Of a stretch of 9,830 nucleotides of DNA, positions 1 to 7,081 are shown piece by piece. Position numbers and translations under genes: made by a program. A model generated the notes under the pieces. It saw only the letters and a list, made by a program, of their open reading frames with translations. It did not search any database and was not told the DNA's origin. This DNA is from an uncultured Actinomycetes bacterium (GTDB taxonomy: Bacteria > Actinomycetota > Thermoleophilia > Miltoncostaeales > Miltoncostaeaceae), in the NCBI GenBank assembly GCA_903866425.1, contig CAIPNN010000123.1:1-9830 (forward strand), read 5' to 3'. Position 1 is the stretch's first letter. Each line of letters starts with the position of its first letter.

Positions 1-214
1 CGATCTCGCAGCCCAGCGCGTGCCCGATGATGATGGCCCGGCGCACGGCCTCGGCGTTGATGACCGGCAGCACCCCGGGGTGCGCCAGACACACGGGGCA
101 GGTGTGCGTGTTGGGGTCGTCGCCGAACGAGAGCTCGCACCCGCAGAACATCTTGGTGCGGGTGGACAACTGCACGTGGATCTCAACGCCGATGACGGGT
201 TCGAGTTCAGCCAT
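1..214 (-). CDS. gatB: Asp/Glu-tRNA amidotransferase subunit B, N-terminal part (truncated by window edge)
   Basis: Only the first 71 codons are present; the gene continues past the left edge. GatB is the tRNA-binding kinase/transamidase subunit of GatCAB. It activates the side chain of mischarged Glu-tRNA(Gln) or Asp-tRNA(Asn) with ATP and receives ammonia from GatA. The visible protein starts MAELEPVIGVEIHVQL, the conserved GatB opening, and continues with FCGC and CPVC cysteine pairs (about residues 24-42) that form the family's zinc site, then the HPGVLPVIN segment. The ATG overlaps the gatA TGA by one base (TGATG), so it is probably translated by reinitiation; no strong Shine-Dalgarno sequence precedes it. 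The identification is secure although only the N-terminus is visible. Confidence 0.95.
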   Translation of the reverse strand, partial: MAELEPVIGVEIHVQLSTRTKMFCGCELSFGDDPNTHTCPVCLAHPGVLPVINAEAVRRAIIIGHALGCEI

Positions 215-1650
215 CAGTCGAGTCCCGGGGGTCGGGTGTTGAAGCCGATGGCCTGCTCCAGTGCGTGTGCGGCGCTCATGAGGCGGTTCTCGCTGAACGC
301 CGGGCCTGCAAGCTGCAGACCGACTGGCAGGCCATCCGACAGGCCGCACGGGATCGAGAGCGCGGGCAGGCCGGCAAGGCTGGCGGGAATGGTGCAGACG
401 TCGGCCAGGTACATGGAATACGGGTCGGCCGTGCGATCGCCGATCGGGAATGCCACGGTGGGCGACGTGGGCGACGCCAGCAGGTCAACACCCTCAAATG
501 CCTTGGCGAACTCGCGCACGATGAGGGTGCGCACGCGCTGAGCGCGGCCGTAGTACTGGTCGTAGTACCCACTGGCAAGCGCGAACGTGCCCAACATGAT
601 GCGGCGCTTCACCTCGGGGCCGAACAGGGTGCCGCGTGTCAGTTCGTACTGGTCGAGCAGGTTGTCAGCCTCAACCGTGGGTCCGTACCGGATACCGTCG
701 AAGCGCGCGAGGTTGGCCGAGCACTCGGCCGGGGCCAGGACGTAGTAGGTGGCAAGGCCGCTCAACGCCGTGGGCAGGCTCACCGGCACGATGGTCGCGC
801 CCAGAGCCTCGGCCTTCGCAAGCGATGCATCGACGGCGGCCTTCACGCCGGGGTCGATGCCCTCCCCCATCAGCTCCTCGATCACACCGATACGGAGCCC
901 GGCCAGATCGGTGGCCGTGGGCACCTCGATGTCGACCGGCCACTCGAGCGACGTGGAATCCATCGGATCCTGCCCCACCATGTGCTTGAGCAGCAGGGCA
1001 GCGTCGGCCACCGTGCGGGCAAAGGGGCCCACCTGATCGAGCGACGACGCGAACGCGATGAGGCCGTAGCGGGAGATGGCGCCATACGTGGGCTTCATAC
1101 CGACGATGCCGCAGAGTGCCGCGGGCTGGCGGATGGAGCCACCGGTGTCCGATCCGAGCGACCAGGGCACCTCGCGCGCCGACACCGATGCGGCGGAGCC
1201 ACCCGACGATCCGCCCGGCACCCGCGCGTGGTCCCATGGGTTGAGCGTGTTCTTGTAGGCCGAGTTCTCGGTGGACGACCCCATGGCGAACTCGTCCATG
1301 TTGGTCTTCCCCACCACCACGGCGCCGGCGGCCTCGAGCCGCGCCACACACGTGGCGGTGTACACCGGCCGGAAGCCCTCAAGCATCTTCGAGCCCGACG
1401 TGGTGACGATGTCACGGGTGGAGAGTGCGTCCTTCACGCCAAGCGGCACGCCGGCGAGCGGCGGGCGCTCGGGCATGGCGTCGATCTCGCGGGCGCGGGC
1501 GCGGGCGCCCTCGGCGTCCGTTGCCAGGAAGGCCTGCACGTCGTCGCGCGCGATCGCTTCAAGGTGCGCGTCAACCAACTCGAGCGACGAGACGCGACCG
1601 GCATTGAGCTCGGCGATCTGCTCGATGGCCGTGAGGTCGCGAAGACCCAT
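214..1650 (-). CDS. gatA: Asp/Glu-tRNA amidotransferase subunit A
   Basis: This 478-residue protein is the glutaminase subunit of GatCAB. It releases ammonia from glutamine, which is channelled to GatB to convert Glu-tRNA(Gln) to Gln-tRNA(Gln). It is a full-length amidase-signature enzyme. The Ser-cis-Ser-Lys triad is visible as K73 (in GVPLGVKDAL), S148 (in PGGSSGGSAA) and S172 (in GSDTGGSIRQPA), with the spacing known for GatA. GKTNMDEFAMGSSTENSA (about 114-131) is also typical of GatA rather than generic amidases. The ATG start overlaps the gatC TGA by one base, and GAGGA lies seven bases upstream at 1658-1662, supporting this start. Presence of the operon is usual in bacteria that lack GlnRS and/or AsnRS, but that cannot be checked here. 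Confidence 0.98.
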   Translation of the reverse strand: MGLRDLTAIEQIAELNAGRVSSLELVDAHLEAIARDDVQAFLATDAEGARARAREIDAMPERPPLAGVPLGVKDALSTRDIVTTSGSKMLEGFRPVYTATCVARLEAAGAVVVGKTNMDEFAMGSSTENSAYKNTLNPWDHARVPGGSSGGSAASVSAREVPWSLGSDTGGSIRQPAALCGIVGMKPTYGAISRYGLIAFASSLDQVGPFARTVADAALLLKHMVGQDPMDSTSLEWPVDIEVPTATDLAGLRIGVIEELMGEGIDPGVKAAVDASLAKAEALGATIVPVSLPTALSGLATYYVLAPAECSANLARFDGIRYGPTVEADNLLDQYELTRGTLFGPEVKRRIMLGTFALASGYYDQYYGRAQRVRTLIVREFAKAFEGVDLLASPTSPTVAFPIGDRTADPYSMYLADVCTIPASLAGLPALSIPCGLSDGLPVGLQLAGPAFSENRLMSAAHALEQAIGFNTRPPGLD

Positions 1651-1931
1651 CAGTCCATCCTCGGCACGCCGAACGAGCCATCGACAACGTCGTTGGCCTC
1701 ACGAAGTGCCTCGTCGCGCGGCAGGCTCGGCCGGGGCTCGTCGGGCCGCAGCACGTTCTCCACCTCAATCACGTGGGTTGTGGGTTCCACGCCATCAAGG
1801 TCCATTGCCCGGATCGCATCGATGTGCTGCAGGATGCCCGAGAGCTCCTCGCGCATCACGGCCTCTTCGGCATCGTCAAGGCGCAGCCGGGCGAGGCGCG
1901 CAACGTGGCGGACGGTGGCATCGTCAATCAT
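1650..1931 (-). CDS. gatC: Asp/Glu-tRNA amidotransferase subunit C
   Basis: This 93-residue protein is the small subunit that wraps around the GatA-GatB interface and stabilises the heterotrimer. It begins MIDDATVRHVARLARLRL, the normal GatC helix (family pattern I..V..lA.LArL.l), continues with EELSGILQHIDAI and ends with the expected EVENVLRPDEPRPSL linker; the length is normal for the family. The frame stays open upstream to 2132, but that extension would run through the oppositely oriented thiL gene and has no family similarity, so the ATG at 1931 is chosen. It is the first gene of gatC-gatA-gatB. A possible -10 box (TACAGT, 1941-1946) lies nine bases upstream. Confidence 0.95.
   Translation of the reverse strand: MIDDATVRHVARLARLRLDDAEEAVMREELSGILQHIDAIRAMDLDGVEPTTHVIEVENVLRPDEPRPSLPRDEALREANDVVDGSFGVPRMD
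1658..1662 (-). promoter_or_regulatory. Shine-Dalgarno of gatA
   Basis: GAGGA on the minus strand, seven bases before the gatA ATG and inside the end of gatC. It fixes the gatA start and fits coupled translation of gatC and gatA. Confidence 0.6.
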
Positions 1932-1940
1932 CGGCGGGGG

Positions 1941-1946
1941 ACTGTA
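1941..1946 (-). promoter_or_regulatory. possible -10 box of gatCAB
   Basis: TACAGT on the minus strand fits the TANNNT -10 pattern and lies nine bases before the gatC ATG, predicting a leader of only a few bases. No convincing -35 element is visible. It shares the 51-bp divergent gap with the thiL promoter. Confidence 0.4.
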
Positions 1947-1970
1947 GCCGAGCCGAACATGGGTGACTGG

Positions 1971-1976
1971 TACGGT
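1971..1976 (+). promoter_or_regulatory. possible -10 box of thiL (leaderless)
   Basis: TACGGT is followed by exactly six bases and then the GTG at 1983. The same spacing precedes four other genes in the window, so transcription probably starts on the GTG itself. No -35 element is recognised. Confidence 0.45.
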
Positions 1977-1982
1977 CGCCCC

Positions 1983-2933
1983 GTGGACGCCGAACTCGAT
2001 GTCATTCGTCGCATCACGGCCCGTGTGGGGGTGCGCGGTGGTGTGCACATCGGTATCGGGGACGACGCCGCGGTGCTCGACGACGGCAACGTGCTGGCCC
2101 TCGACATGGTGGTGGACGGCGTCCATGTTCAACGGTCAACGCACTCCCCCGGCGATATCGGCCACACGGCGCTCGCCGTGAACCTTTCCGATATCGCGGC
2201 CATGGGGGCCAAGCCCGTCGCTGCGGTGGTGGGCCTGGGCCTGCCGGATGACTTCACCGCCGACGACGTGGAGCAAATGTACGACGCCATGGAGGCGCTT
2301 GCCGCATCGCACGGCATGTCAGTTGCCGGTGGCGACATCAGTGCATCACCGGTGCTCACCCTGTCGGTGGCCATCATTGGTCGCACCGCGCACGGCGTGC
2401 GCCCGGTGCTCCGGTCAGGAGCGCGCGCGGGCCACCGCATCGTGGTGACCGGGGCGCTTGGTGGATCGGCCGCGGGTCGGGCGATTCTCGGCAACCCCGC
2501 GCTCGGCACGGGCATGCCCGACGCCCACGCGCTCGTCGCCTGCCATCTGCGCCCCACTCCCCACGTTGCGCGTGGCCAACACCTTGCCGAGGCCGGCGCT
2601 GGCGCGATGATGGACATCTCCGACGGCCTGCTGCTCGATGCCGACCGCCTGGCGCGCGCATCAGGGCTGCGGGCCGAGATTGACCTCGACCGCATCCCTC
2701 TGGCAGCCGGTGTGGCACAGGTGGCAGCCGCCACAGGCCATGACCCCGCGCTCTTCGCGGCCACCGGTGGCGAGGACTACCAACTGCTCGCCACGCTTCC
2801 ACCGTCCACCGGCATCTCGCCCGGCCTCACGGTGATCGGCCACATGACCGATGGAGCGCCCGGTGTGGTGGCGCTGCGGGATGGCGGTGACGTCACACCC
2901 GAACGCCTCGGCTGGGAACACGGCCGGGTCTAG
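1983..2933 (+). CDS. thiL: thiamine-monophosphate kinase
   Basis: ThiL phosphorylates thiamine monophosphate with ATP to give thiamine diphosphate, the active cofactor and last step of de novo thiamine synthesis. The 316-residue product has the family signatures in order: GIGDDAAVL (24-32, metal-binding Asp pair), LDMVVDGVHV (40-49), ALAVNLSDIAAMGAKP (63-78), GGDISASP (116-123), MDISDGLLLDADRL (210-223) and the C-terminal GGEDYQLLATLP (262-273). It is an AIR-synthase-like ATP-binding fold. Start choice is the uncertain part: an in-frame ATG at 1959 would add eight residues. I prefer GTG 1983 because it leaves room for divergent promoters, sits six bases after TACGGT, and neither start has a Shine-Dalgarno sequence. 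No other thiamine gene is nearby. Confidence 0.93.
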   Translation: MDAELDVIRRITARVGVRGGVHIGIGDDAAVLDDGNVLALDMVVDGVHVQRSTHSPGDIGHTALAVNLSDIAAMGAKPVAAVVGLGLPDDFTADDVEQMYDAMEALAASHGMSVAGGDISASPVLTLSVAIIGRTAHGVRPVLRSGARAGHRIVVTGALGGSAAGRAILGNPALGTGMPDAHALVACHLRPTPHVARGQHLAEAGAGAMMDISDGLLLDADRLARASGLRAEIDLDRIPLAAGVAQVAAATGHDPALFAATGGEDYQLLATLPPSTGISPGLTVIGHMTDGAPGVVALRDGGDVTPERLGWEHGRV

Positions 2934-2936
2934 GCT
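2931..2936 (+). promoter_or_regulatory. possible -10 box of the metallopeptidase gene, overlapping the thiL stop
   Basis: TAGGCT precedes the GTG at 2943 by exactly six bases. Its first three bases are the thiL stop codon TAG. This would give the downstream gene its own leaderless transcript in addition to any readthrough from thiL. Confidence 0.4.
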
Positions 2937-2942
2937 CGCGGC

Positions 2943-3281
2943 GTGGACGATCTCGACGCATTCGAGGCCCTCGTGCTTGAGGCCGCCTCCGACATCCCAG
3001 AGCCGTTTGCAGGCGCCCTCCGTGACACCGCACTGCTGGTTGATCATCACGCCGATGGTCGGTCGCTCTACGGGCTGTACGAAGGATTTCCCACCACCAC
3101 GCACGGGGGTGCGCCCTCATTTGCCCCACCGCCGCGCATCACCATCTACATGCACCCGATGGTCGATCACTTTCCCCACCCGGACGCCCTGCGGCATCAG
3201 GTGCGGATAACGGTGCTGCACGAACTCGGCCACCACCTCGGCATGGGCGAGGAGCGACTCGAGGAACTCGGCTACGCGTGA
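2943..3281 (+). CDS. minimal zincin-like metallopeptidase family protein
   Basis: This 112-residue protein has a single recognisable motif near the C-terminus, HELGHHLGMGEERLEELGY (93-111). HELGH is the HExxH zinc site, with a downstream Glu as possible third ligand. The helix-RITIYMHP strand (about 65-72)-HExxH layout and the length match the small zincin family formerly called DUF1025 (PF06262), which is common in Actinobacteria. Its substrate is unknown. No signal peptide or membrane segment is visible, so it is probably cytoplasmic. It follows thiL after nine bases and starts with GTG; no Shine-Dalgarno sequence precedes it. The family assignment is firm, but proteolytic activity is an inference from the motif. 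Confidence 0.9.
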   Translation: MDDLDAFEALVLEAASDIPEPFAGALRDTALLVDHHADGRSLYGLYEGFPTTTHGGAPSFAPPPRITIYMHPMVDHFPHPDALRHQVRITVLHELGHHLGMGEERLEELGYA

Positions 3282-3286
3282 CGCCA

Positions 3287-3320
3287 CCCGGGGGCGACGC
3301 CGGACGGCGCCACCCCCGAG
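3287..3320. terminator. GC-rich hairpin between convergent metallopeptidase gene and npdG
   Basis: The arms at 3290-3301 and 3306-3317 enclose a four-base loop (GGAC), and 3289/3318 add one more pair. Read on the minus strand, all twelve arm positions pair, two of them as G-U wobbles. Read on the plus strand, the same two positions are C-A mismatches. There is no U-tract on either side, so it may be a U-less terminator or just an mRNA 3'-end structure, probably serving the pcrA-folD-npdG operon better than the plus-strand gene. Confidence 0.5.
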
Positions 3321-3335
3321 GTGCATCACAGGGAA

Positions 3336-4004
3336 CTACCCGCGGGCGGGTGCGTCCTCGAGGCCGGTGATGTTGATGGAGGCCTCACCGCCGTAGCGCT
3401 TGTTGAGGTTGATGATCACCGCGGTCATGCCCTCGATGATGATGGCGTTGGCCAGCGGGCCCGCGTCAAGACCACGGCAGCCCGGGATGTCCTTGGTGAG
3501 TTCCACCACGGTCTCGCGGGCGGCCTTGCTCTTCCCGCAGATGAGCACGTCGCCCTCAATGCGGTGACGCTCCTGAAGCGCTGCGGCCGGCAGGTTGTTG
3601 TAGGCCACCACGACCTTGGCCTCGGGGGCCAGGTCCTGAATCTGGTGGGCGCACGACTGCGCAGGCAGGTCGAGCACAGCCATTGCGCCGCTCTTGCCCC
3701 ACTTGAGCGCGTTGACCACCGTCACGAGCACCTTGCCGGCAAGCGGCTCGGCCAGCGGCGGGATCGTCTGGTCGATGCCCTCGAACGGAATGGAGAGCAC
3801 GGCGAGCTCGCCGGCAGCCGCAGCAGCGGCGTTCTCCATCGGCACGAAGTTGCCCTCGGGGTATGCCTCGCGCAGACCCTCTGCAGCCTGGTCGGCACGC
3901 TCCTGGCTGCGCGAACCCACGATGATCTCGTGGCCGGCAGCAGCGAAGGTGATGGCGAGACCGCGACCGAGGTCGCCGGTGCCGCCGAAGATCGCAATCT
4001 TCAC
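3336..4004 (-). CDS. npdG: F420-dependent NADP(H) oxidoreductase
   Basis: This 222-residue protein transfers hydride between NADP(H) and the deazaflavin cofactor F420. It opens with a Rossmann fingerprint, KIAIFGGTGDLGRGLA (2-17). After the second strand comes VGSR (29-32), where Ser31-Arg32 fit recognition of the NADP 2'-phosphate. The C-terminus has LDAGPLANA followed by the EGMTAVIINLN helix. The same order and spacing are found in archaeal Fno and actinobacterial NPDPH-F420 reductases, and the length is normal. The GTG start overlaps the folD TGA as GTGA, with AAAGGGA about eight bases upstream. It is the last gene of pcrA-folD-npdG. It implies that the organism makes F420, though no F420 biosynthesis gene lies in the window. 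The direction of the reaction in vivo cannot be told. Confidence 0.9.
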   Translation of the reverse strand: MKIAIFGGTGDLGRGLAITFAAAGHEIIVGSRSQERADQAAEGLREAYPEGNFVPMENAAAAAAGELAVLSIPFEGIDQTIPPLAEPLAGKVLVTVVNALKWGKSGAMAVLDLPAQSCAHQIQDLAPEAKVVVAYNNLPAAALQERHRIEGDVLICGKSKAARETVVELTKDIPGCRGLDAGPLANAIIIEGMTAVIINLNKRYGGEASINITGLEDAPARG

Positions 4005-4879
4005 GTGATGATTCCCTTTGTCGGTTCGTCTCCCATCCGCCGTTCGGCGGACTGGAGGGTGTTAGCCAGTAGGAAAGCGATTGTCATGGGTCCCACGCCC
4101 CCGGGAACGGGAGTGATGGCACCGGCCACCTGTGCAACCTCGTCATATGCGACGTCTCCGCACAGGCGATCGTCCAGGCGATTCATACCCACATCGATGA
4201 CCGTTGCGCCGGGCTTGACCCAATCGCCACGCACCATTTCGGCCACGCCCACCGCGGCCACCAGCACGTCGGCCTCGCGGCAGAGAGCGGGCAGATCGCG
4301 GGTGCGCGAGTGCGCGATGGTCACCGTCGCGTTGCGCTCAAGCAGCATGAGCGCCTGCGGCTTGCCCACGATGACCGACCGCCCGATAACCACGGCGTTC
4401 GCGCCCTCGAGGTCCACCCCGGCGTCGTCCAGCAGCCACATCACGCCGCTCGGCGTGCACGGGCGAAGGCACGGCTCACCGCGCACGAGGTGCCCGATAT
4501 TCACCGGCGAGAACCCGTCAACATCCTTCGCCGGCGAGATGTGGGCGGCGATTGCGGGCTCGGCGAGCGGTGCGGGCACCGGCAACTGCACCAGCATGCC
4601 GTCCACCGCGTCGTCGGCGTCGAGCTTGTCGAGCAGCGCATCCATCTCGGCCTGCGTGGTGCCTGCGGGCAGCTTGATGCGCTCCACCACCATGCCGGCC
4701 TCTTCGGCCTGCTGCGCCTTGTTGCGCTGGTAGATCTCGCTGGCGGGGTCGTCGCCCACCTGAATGCCCACCAGGCCGGGCTTGCGCCCGTGGCGCTTCT
4801 CGAATGCCGCGCACCCTTCCGCCACACGCTCGCGCACCCGGCGCGCACCATCGCGTCCGTCAATGACCTTCGCACTCAT
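4001..4879 (-). CDS. folD: bifunctional methylenetetrahydrofolate dehydrogenase/methenyltetrahydrofolate cyclohydrolase
   Basis: FolD interconverts 5,10-methylene-, methenyl- and 10-formyl-tetrahydrofolate using NADP, feeding purine and formyl-methionine synthesis. The 292-residue protein carries the catalytic pair Y50 and K54 (SEIYQRNKAQQAEEAG), Q98 in VDGMLVQLP, D121 in KDVDGF, the nucleotide-binding VVIGRSVIVGKP, and the C-terminal signature PVPGGVGPMTIAFLLANT. The length is typical. The ATG overlaps the pcrA TGA by four bases (ATGA), and a near-perfect Shine-Dalgarno (GAGGAGG) lies eight bases upstream. The downstream npdG overlaps its stop by four bases. Identification is secure; functional coupling to npdG is inferred. 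Confidence 0.97.
   Translation of the reverse strand: MSAKVIDGRDGARRVRERVAEGCAAFEKRHGRKPGLVGIQVGDDPASEIYQRNKAQQAEEAGMVVERIKLPAGTTQAEMDALLDKLDADDAVDGMLVQLPVPAPLAEPAIAAHISPAKDVDGFSPVNIGHLVRGEPCLRPCTPSGVMWLLDDAGVDLEGANAVVIGRSVIVGKPQALMLLERNATVTIAHSRTRDLPALCREADVLVAAVGVAEMVRGDWVKPGATVIDVGMNRLDDRLCGDVAYDEVAQVAGAITPVPGGVGPMTIAFLLANTLQSAERRMGDEPTKGIIT
4013..4019 (-). promoter_or_regulatory. Shine-Dalgarno of npdG
   Basis: AAAGGGA on the minus strand, about eight bases before the npdG GTG and inside the 3' end of folD. It supports the GTG start at 4004, since no ATG is available nearby in frame. Confidence 0.5.
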
Positions 4880-7029
4880 CCGGCAAGCCTCCTCATGGGC
4901 GCCATGTCCGCCATCAGCAACCGCTCCTTGTCGTCAAACCGCACCTGAATGAGGCGCCCTCGCTGCTGCACCCCGATGATCACGCCCTCGCCGAACGATT
5001 CGTGCACCACTTCATCACCCACGTCGAACGACGGCACCACGAACTGCTCTCCACCCGACGCGCCGCCACCACTGCCGGACGACGTCACAATGGGGTCCGG
5101 TCGACCGGTGGCCTCTGCAGGGATTTCGTCGATGAACCGCGAGGGAATCGAGTACATGCGGTTGCCGCGCAGCGTACGGGCATCGGCGTGGGAGAGGATG
5201 AGTCGCTGGCGGGCACGGGTGAGCGCCACGTAACACAGGCGTCGCTCCTCCTCGAGGCCATCCGGGTCGTCAATGGAACGCATGTGCGGGAAGAGCCCCT
5301 CCTCGAGGCCCGTCACAATCACCACGTCGTACTCAAGCCCCTTGGCGTTGTGCACGGTCATCAGCGTCACCCGCCGGCCGTCGTCGTCGGCCTCGTCCAC
5401 GGCCGACACCAGCGCAACCTCCTCGAGAAAGCCGCCGAGCGACGGCTCTTCGGAGCGCGCGGCGTACTCAACGGCCACACCGACGAGTTCCTGCAGGTTC
5501 TCAAGCCGTCCCACCCCGGTCTCGAGGGGCCCATCGGCCAAGAGCGCCTCGCGCATGCCCGACTCCTCGATGGCCGCCTCCATCACCCGTCCGGGAGGCG
5601 ACCCCGTGGCGTCCATCTGTCGCAGTCGCTCAATGAGGGCGCCCATGGCACCGAGCGCCTCGCGCTGCGACGCGTTGAGCCCGGGCACCAGGTCGGGGTC
5701 GCGCGCGATTGCGTCCATGGTGAGGCCATGCGACTCAGCGGCATCGGCCAACTTGGCAAGTGCCGCGGGGCCGAGCCCGCGCTTCGGGCTGCCTGCGGCC
5801 CGGGTGAATGCCTCGCGGTCGGCGGGGTTCGCGACCACGCGCAGATACGACATGAGGTCTTTCACCTCAGCGCGGTCGTAGAAGCGGGGGCCGCCCAGCA
5901 CCTGATAGTTCACGCCCTGCCGCACCAGCTGATCTTCAATCACGCGGCTCTGCGCGTGTGTGCGGTAGAAGACCGCGATCTCGTCAAGTGCGTGCCCTTC
6001 GGCCACCGCGCGGTCGATCTCGCGCAGCACCATGCGGGCCTCGTCGTACTCGTCCTGGCACGACGCGATGACGACATCCTCGCCCTCATCGCGATCAGTC
6101 CAGAGCTTCTTGGGGTGACGACCCGTGTTCCGCGATACGACGGCGTTGGCCGCCGCGAGAATGGTCTTGCTCGACCGGTAGTTCTGCTCGAGCGGGATGG
6201 TGACCGCGTCCGGATAGTCGGCTTTGAACTCGAGGATGTTGCGGATGTCGGCACCGCGCCACGAGTAGATGCCCTGGTCGTCGTCACCCACCACCATCAC
6301 GTTGCGCTCCGGCTCGGCGAGTATGCGCACCAGCCAGTACTGCGCATGGTTGGTGTCCTGGTACTCGTCAACCAGCACGTACCGGAACCTGCGCTGCCAG
6401 CGCTCGCGCACCACGGCGTTGCGCTGCAGCATCTGCACGGTGACCATCAGCAGGTCGTCGAAATCCATGGCCTGATTGGCCATGAGGCGATCCTGATAGC
6501 GCTGATACAGGCGGGCCGTCACCTCCAGCCCGTAGTCGCCAGCCGCCTCATCGTGCAGGTCGCCCGGGCCCTTCAGCTCGTTCTTCGCCGCCGAGATGAC
6601 GCCCAGCACGCCACGGGGTGTGGTGCGCTTTGGGTCGAGGCCCTCATCGGCGATGACCTGGCGCATGAGGCGCTGCTGGTCGGCGTCGTCGTAGATGGTG
6701 AAGGAGCGCTCGTACCCCGCCACCTCGTGCTCAATGCGCAGAATGCGCGCGCAGGCCGAGTGGAACGTGGCGGCCCACAGCCCGCGGGCCTCGGCACCCA
6801 CGAGTTGGAGGATGCGCTCACGCATCTCTCCCGCAGCCTTGTTGGTGAACGTGATGGCAAGGATCTGGCCCACGGGAACGCCCCGCTCGCGCACGAGGTG
6901 GGCGATGCGATGGGTGATGACCCGGGTCTTTCCCGAGCCTGCGCCTGCGAGCACCAGCATCGGTCCGTCGCCATGCAGCACGGCGTCGCGCTGCGGGGGA
7001 TTGAGGCTTGCGACGAGGTCCGTACTCAC
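4876..7029 (-). CDS. pcrA: ATP-dependent DNA helicase UvrD/PcrA
   Basis: This 717-residue superfamily 1A 3'-5' helicase would act in nucleotide excision repair, replication and removal of protein blocks from DNA. Motifs in order: Q-motif LNPPQRDAV (9-17); Walker A AGAGSGKT (28-35); Ia TFTNKAAGEM (60-69); II VDEYQDTN (220-227); III VGDDDQGIYSWRGA (247-260); IV LEQNYRSS (280-287); V VTLMTVHNAKGLEYD (554-568); VI LEEERRLCYVALTRAR (592-607). A Gly/Ser-rich linker (about 649-660) leads to a Tudor-like C-terminal domain (668-715, starting FDVGDEVVHESFGEG), which in PcrA binds RNA polymerase. Motif III has Gly where Ser is more usual. The frame is open up to 7218, but that part is Arg/Pro-rich and antisense-like, so GTG 7029 is chosen; TACATT lies exactly six bases upstream. 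It is the first gene of pcrA-folD-npdG. Confidence 0.97.
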   Translation of the reverse strand: MSTDLVASLNPPQRDAVLHGDGPMLVLAGAGSGKTRVITHRIAHLVRERGVPVGQILAITFTNKAAGEMRERILQLVGAEARGLWAATFHSACARILRIEHEVAGYERSFTIYDDADQQRLMRQVIADEGLDPKRTTPRGVLGVISAAKNELKGPGDLHDEAAGDYGLEVTARLYQRYQDRLMANQAMDFDDLLMVTVQMLQRNAVVRERWQRRFRYVLVDEYQDTNHAQYWLVRILAEPERNVMVVGDDDQGIYSWRGADIRNILEFKADYPDAVTIPLEQNYRSSKTILAAANAVVSRNTGRHPKKLWTDRDEGEDVVIASCQDEYDEARMVLREIDRAVAEGHALDEIAVFYRTHAQSRVIEDQLVRQGVNYQVLGGPRFYDRAEVKDLMSYLRVVANPADREAFTRAAGSPKRGLGPAALAKLADAAESHGLTMDAIARDPDLVPGLNASQREALGAMGALIERLRQMDATGSPPGRVMEAAIEESGMREALLADGPLETGVGRLENLQELVGVAVEYAARSEEPSLGGFLEEVALVSAVDEADDDGRRVTLMTVHNAKGLEYDVVIVTGLEEGLFPHMRSIDDPDGLEEERRLCYVALTRARQRLILSHADARTLRGNRMYSIPSRFIDEIPAEATGRPDPIVTSSGSGGGASGGEQFVVPSFDVGDEVVHESFGEGVIIGVQQRGRLIQVRFDDKERLLMADMAPMRRLAG
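4888..4894 (-). promoter_or_regulatory. strong Shine-Dalgarno of folD
   Basis: GAGGAGG on the minus strand, eight bases before the folD ATG and inside the end of pcrA. This shows the organism uses Shine-Dalgarno initiation for operon-internal genes, in contrast with the first genes of the units. Confidence 0.75.
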
Positions 7030-7035
7030 CCGGCG

Positions 7036-7041
7036 AATGTA
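7036..7041 (-). promoter_or_regulatory. possible -10 box of pcrA (leaderless)
   Basis: TACATT on the minus strand is followed by six bases (CGCCGG) and the GTG start of pcrA. No Shine-Dalgarno sequence and no clear -35 element are visible in the 52-bp gap behind cysE. Confidence 0.5.
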
Positions 7042-7081
7042 GCGCCGCGGGCGGACGCCGGAGCGCCCATCGGAATGCGGT

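Noticed and set aside
265..1947. A 560-codon open frame on the plus strand, antisense to gatA and gatC
   Set aside because: Same GC-driven artefact; low-complexity Arg/Gly/His composition and no family likeness, opposite two unmistakable genes.
3321..4733. A 470-codon open frame on the plus strand opposite npdG and folD
   Set aside because: Spans two well-identified minus-strand genes and the hairpin between the convergent units; the translation changes to Ser/Thr/Arg-rich low-complexity sequence and has no motif.
7036..7081. A possible terminator hairpin behind cysE (GGGCG and CGCCC on the minus strand)
   Set aside because: Only five pairs with a ten-base spacer and no U-tract; expected by chance at this G+C content.
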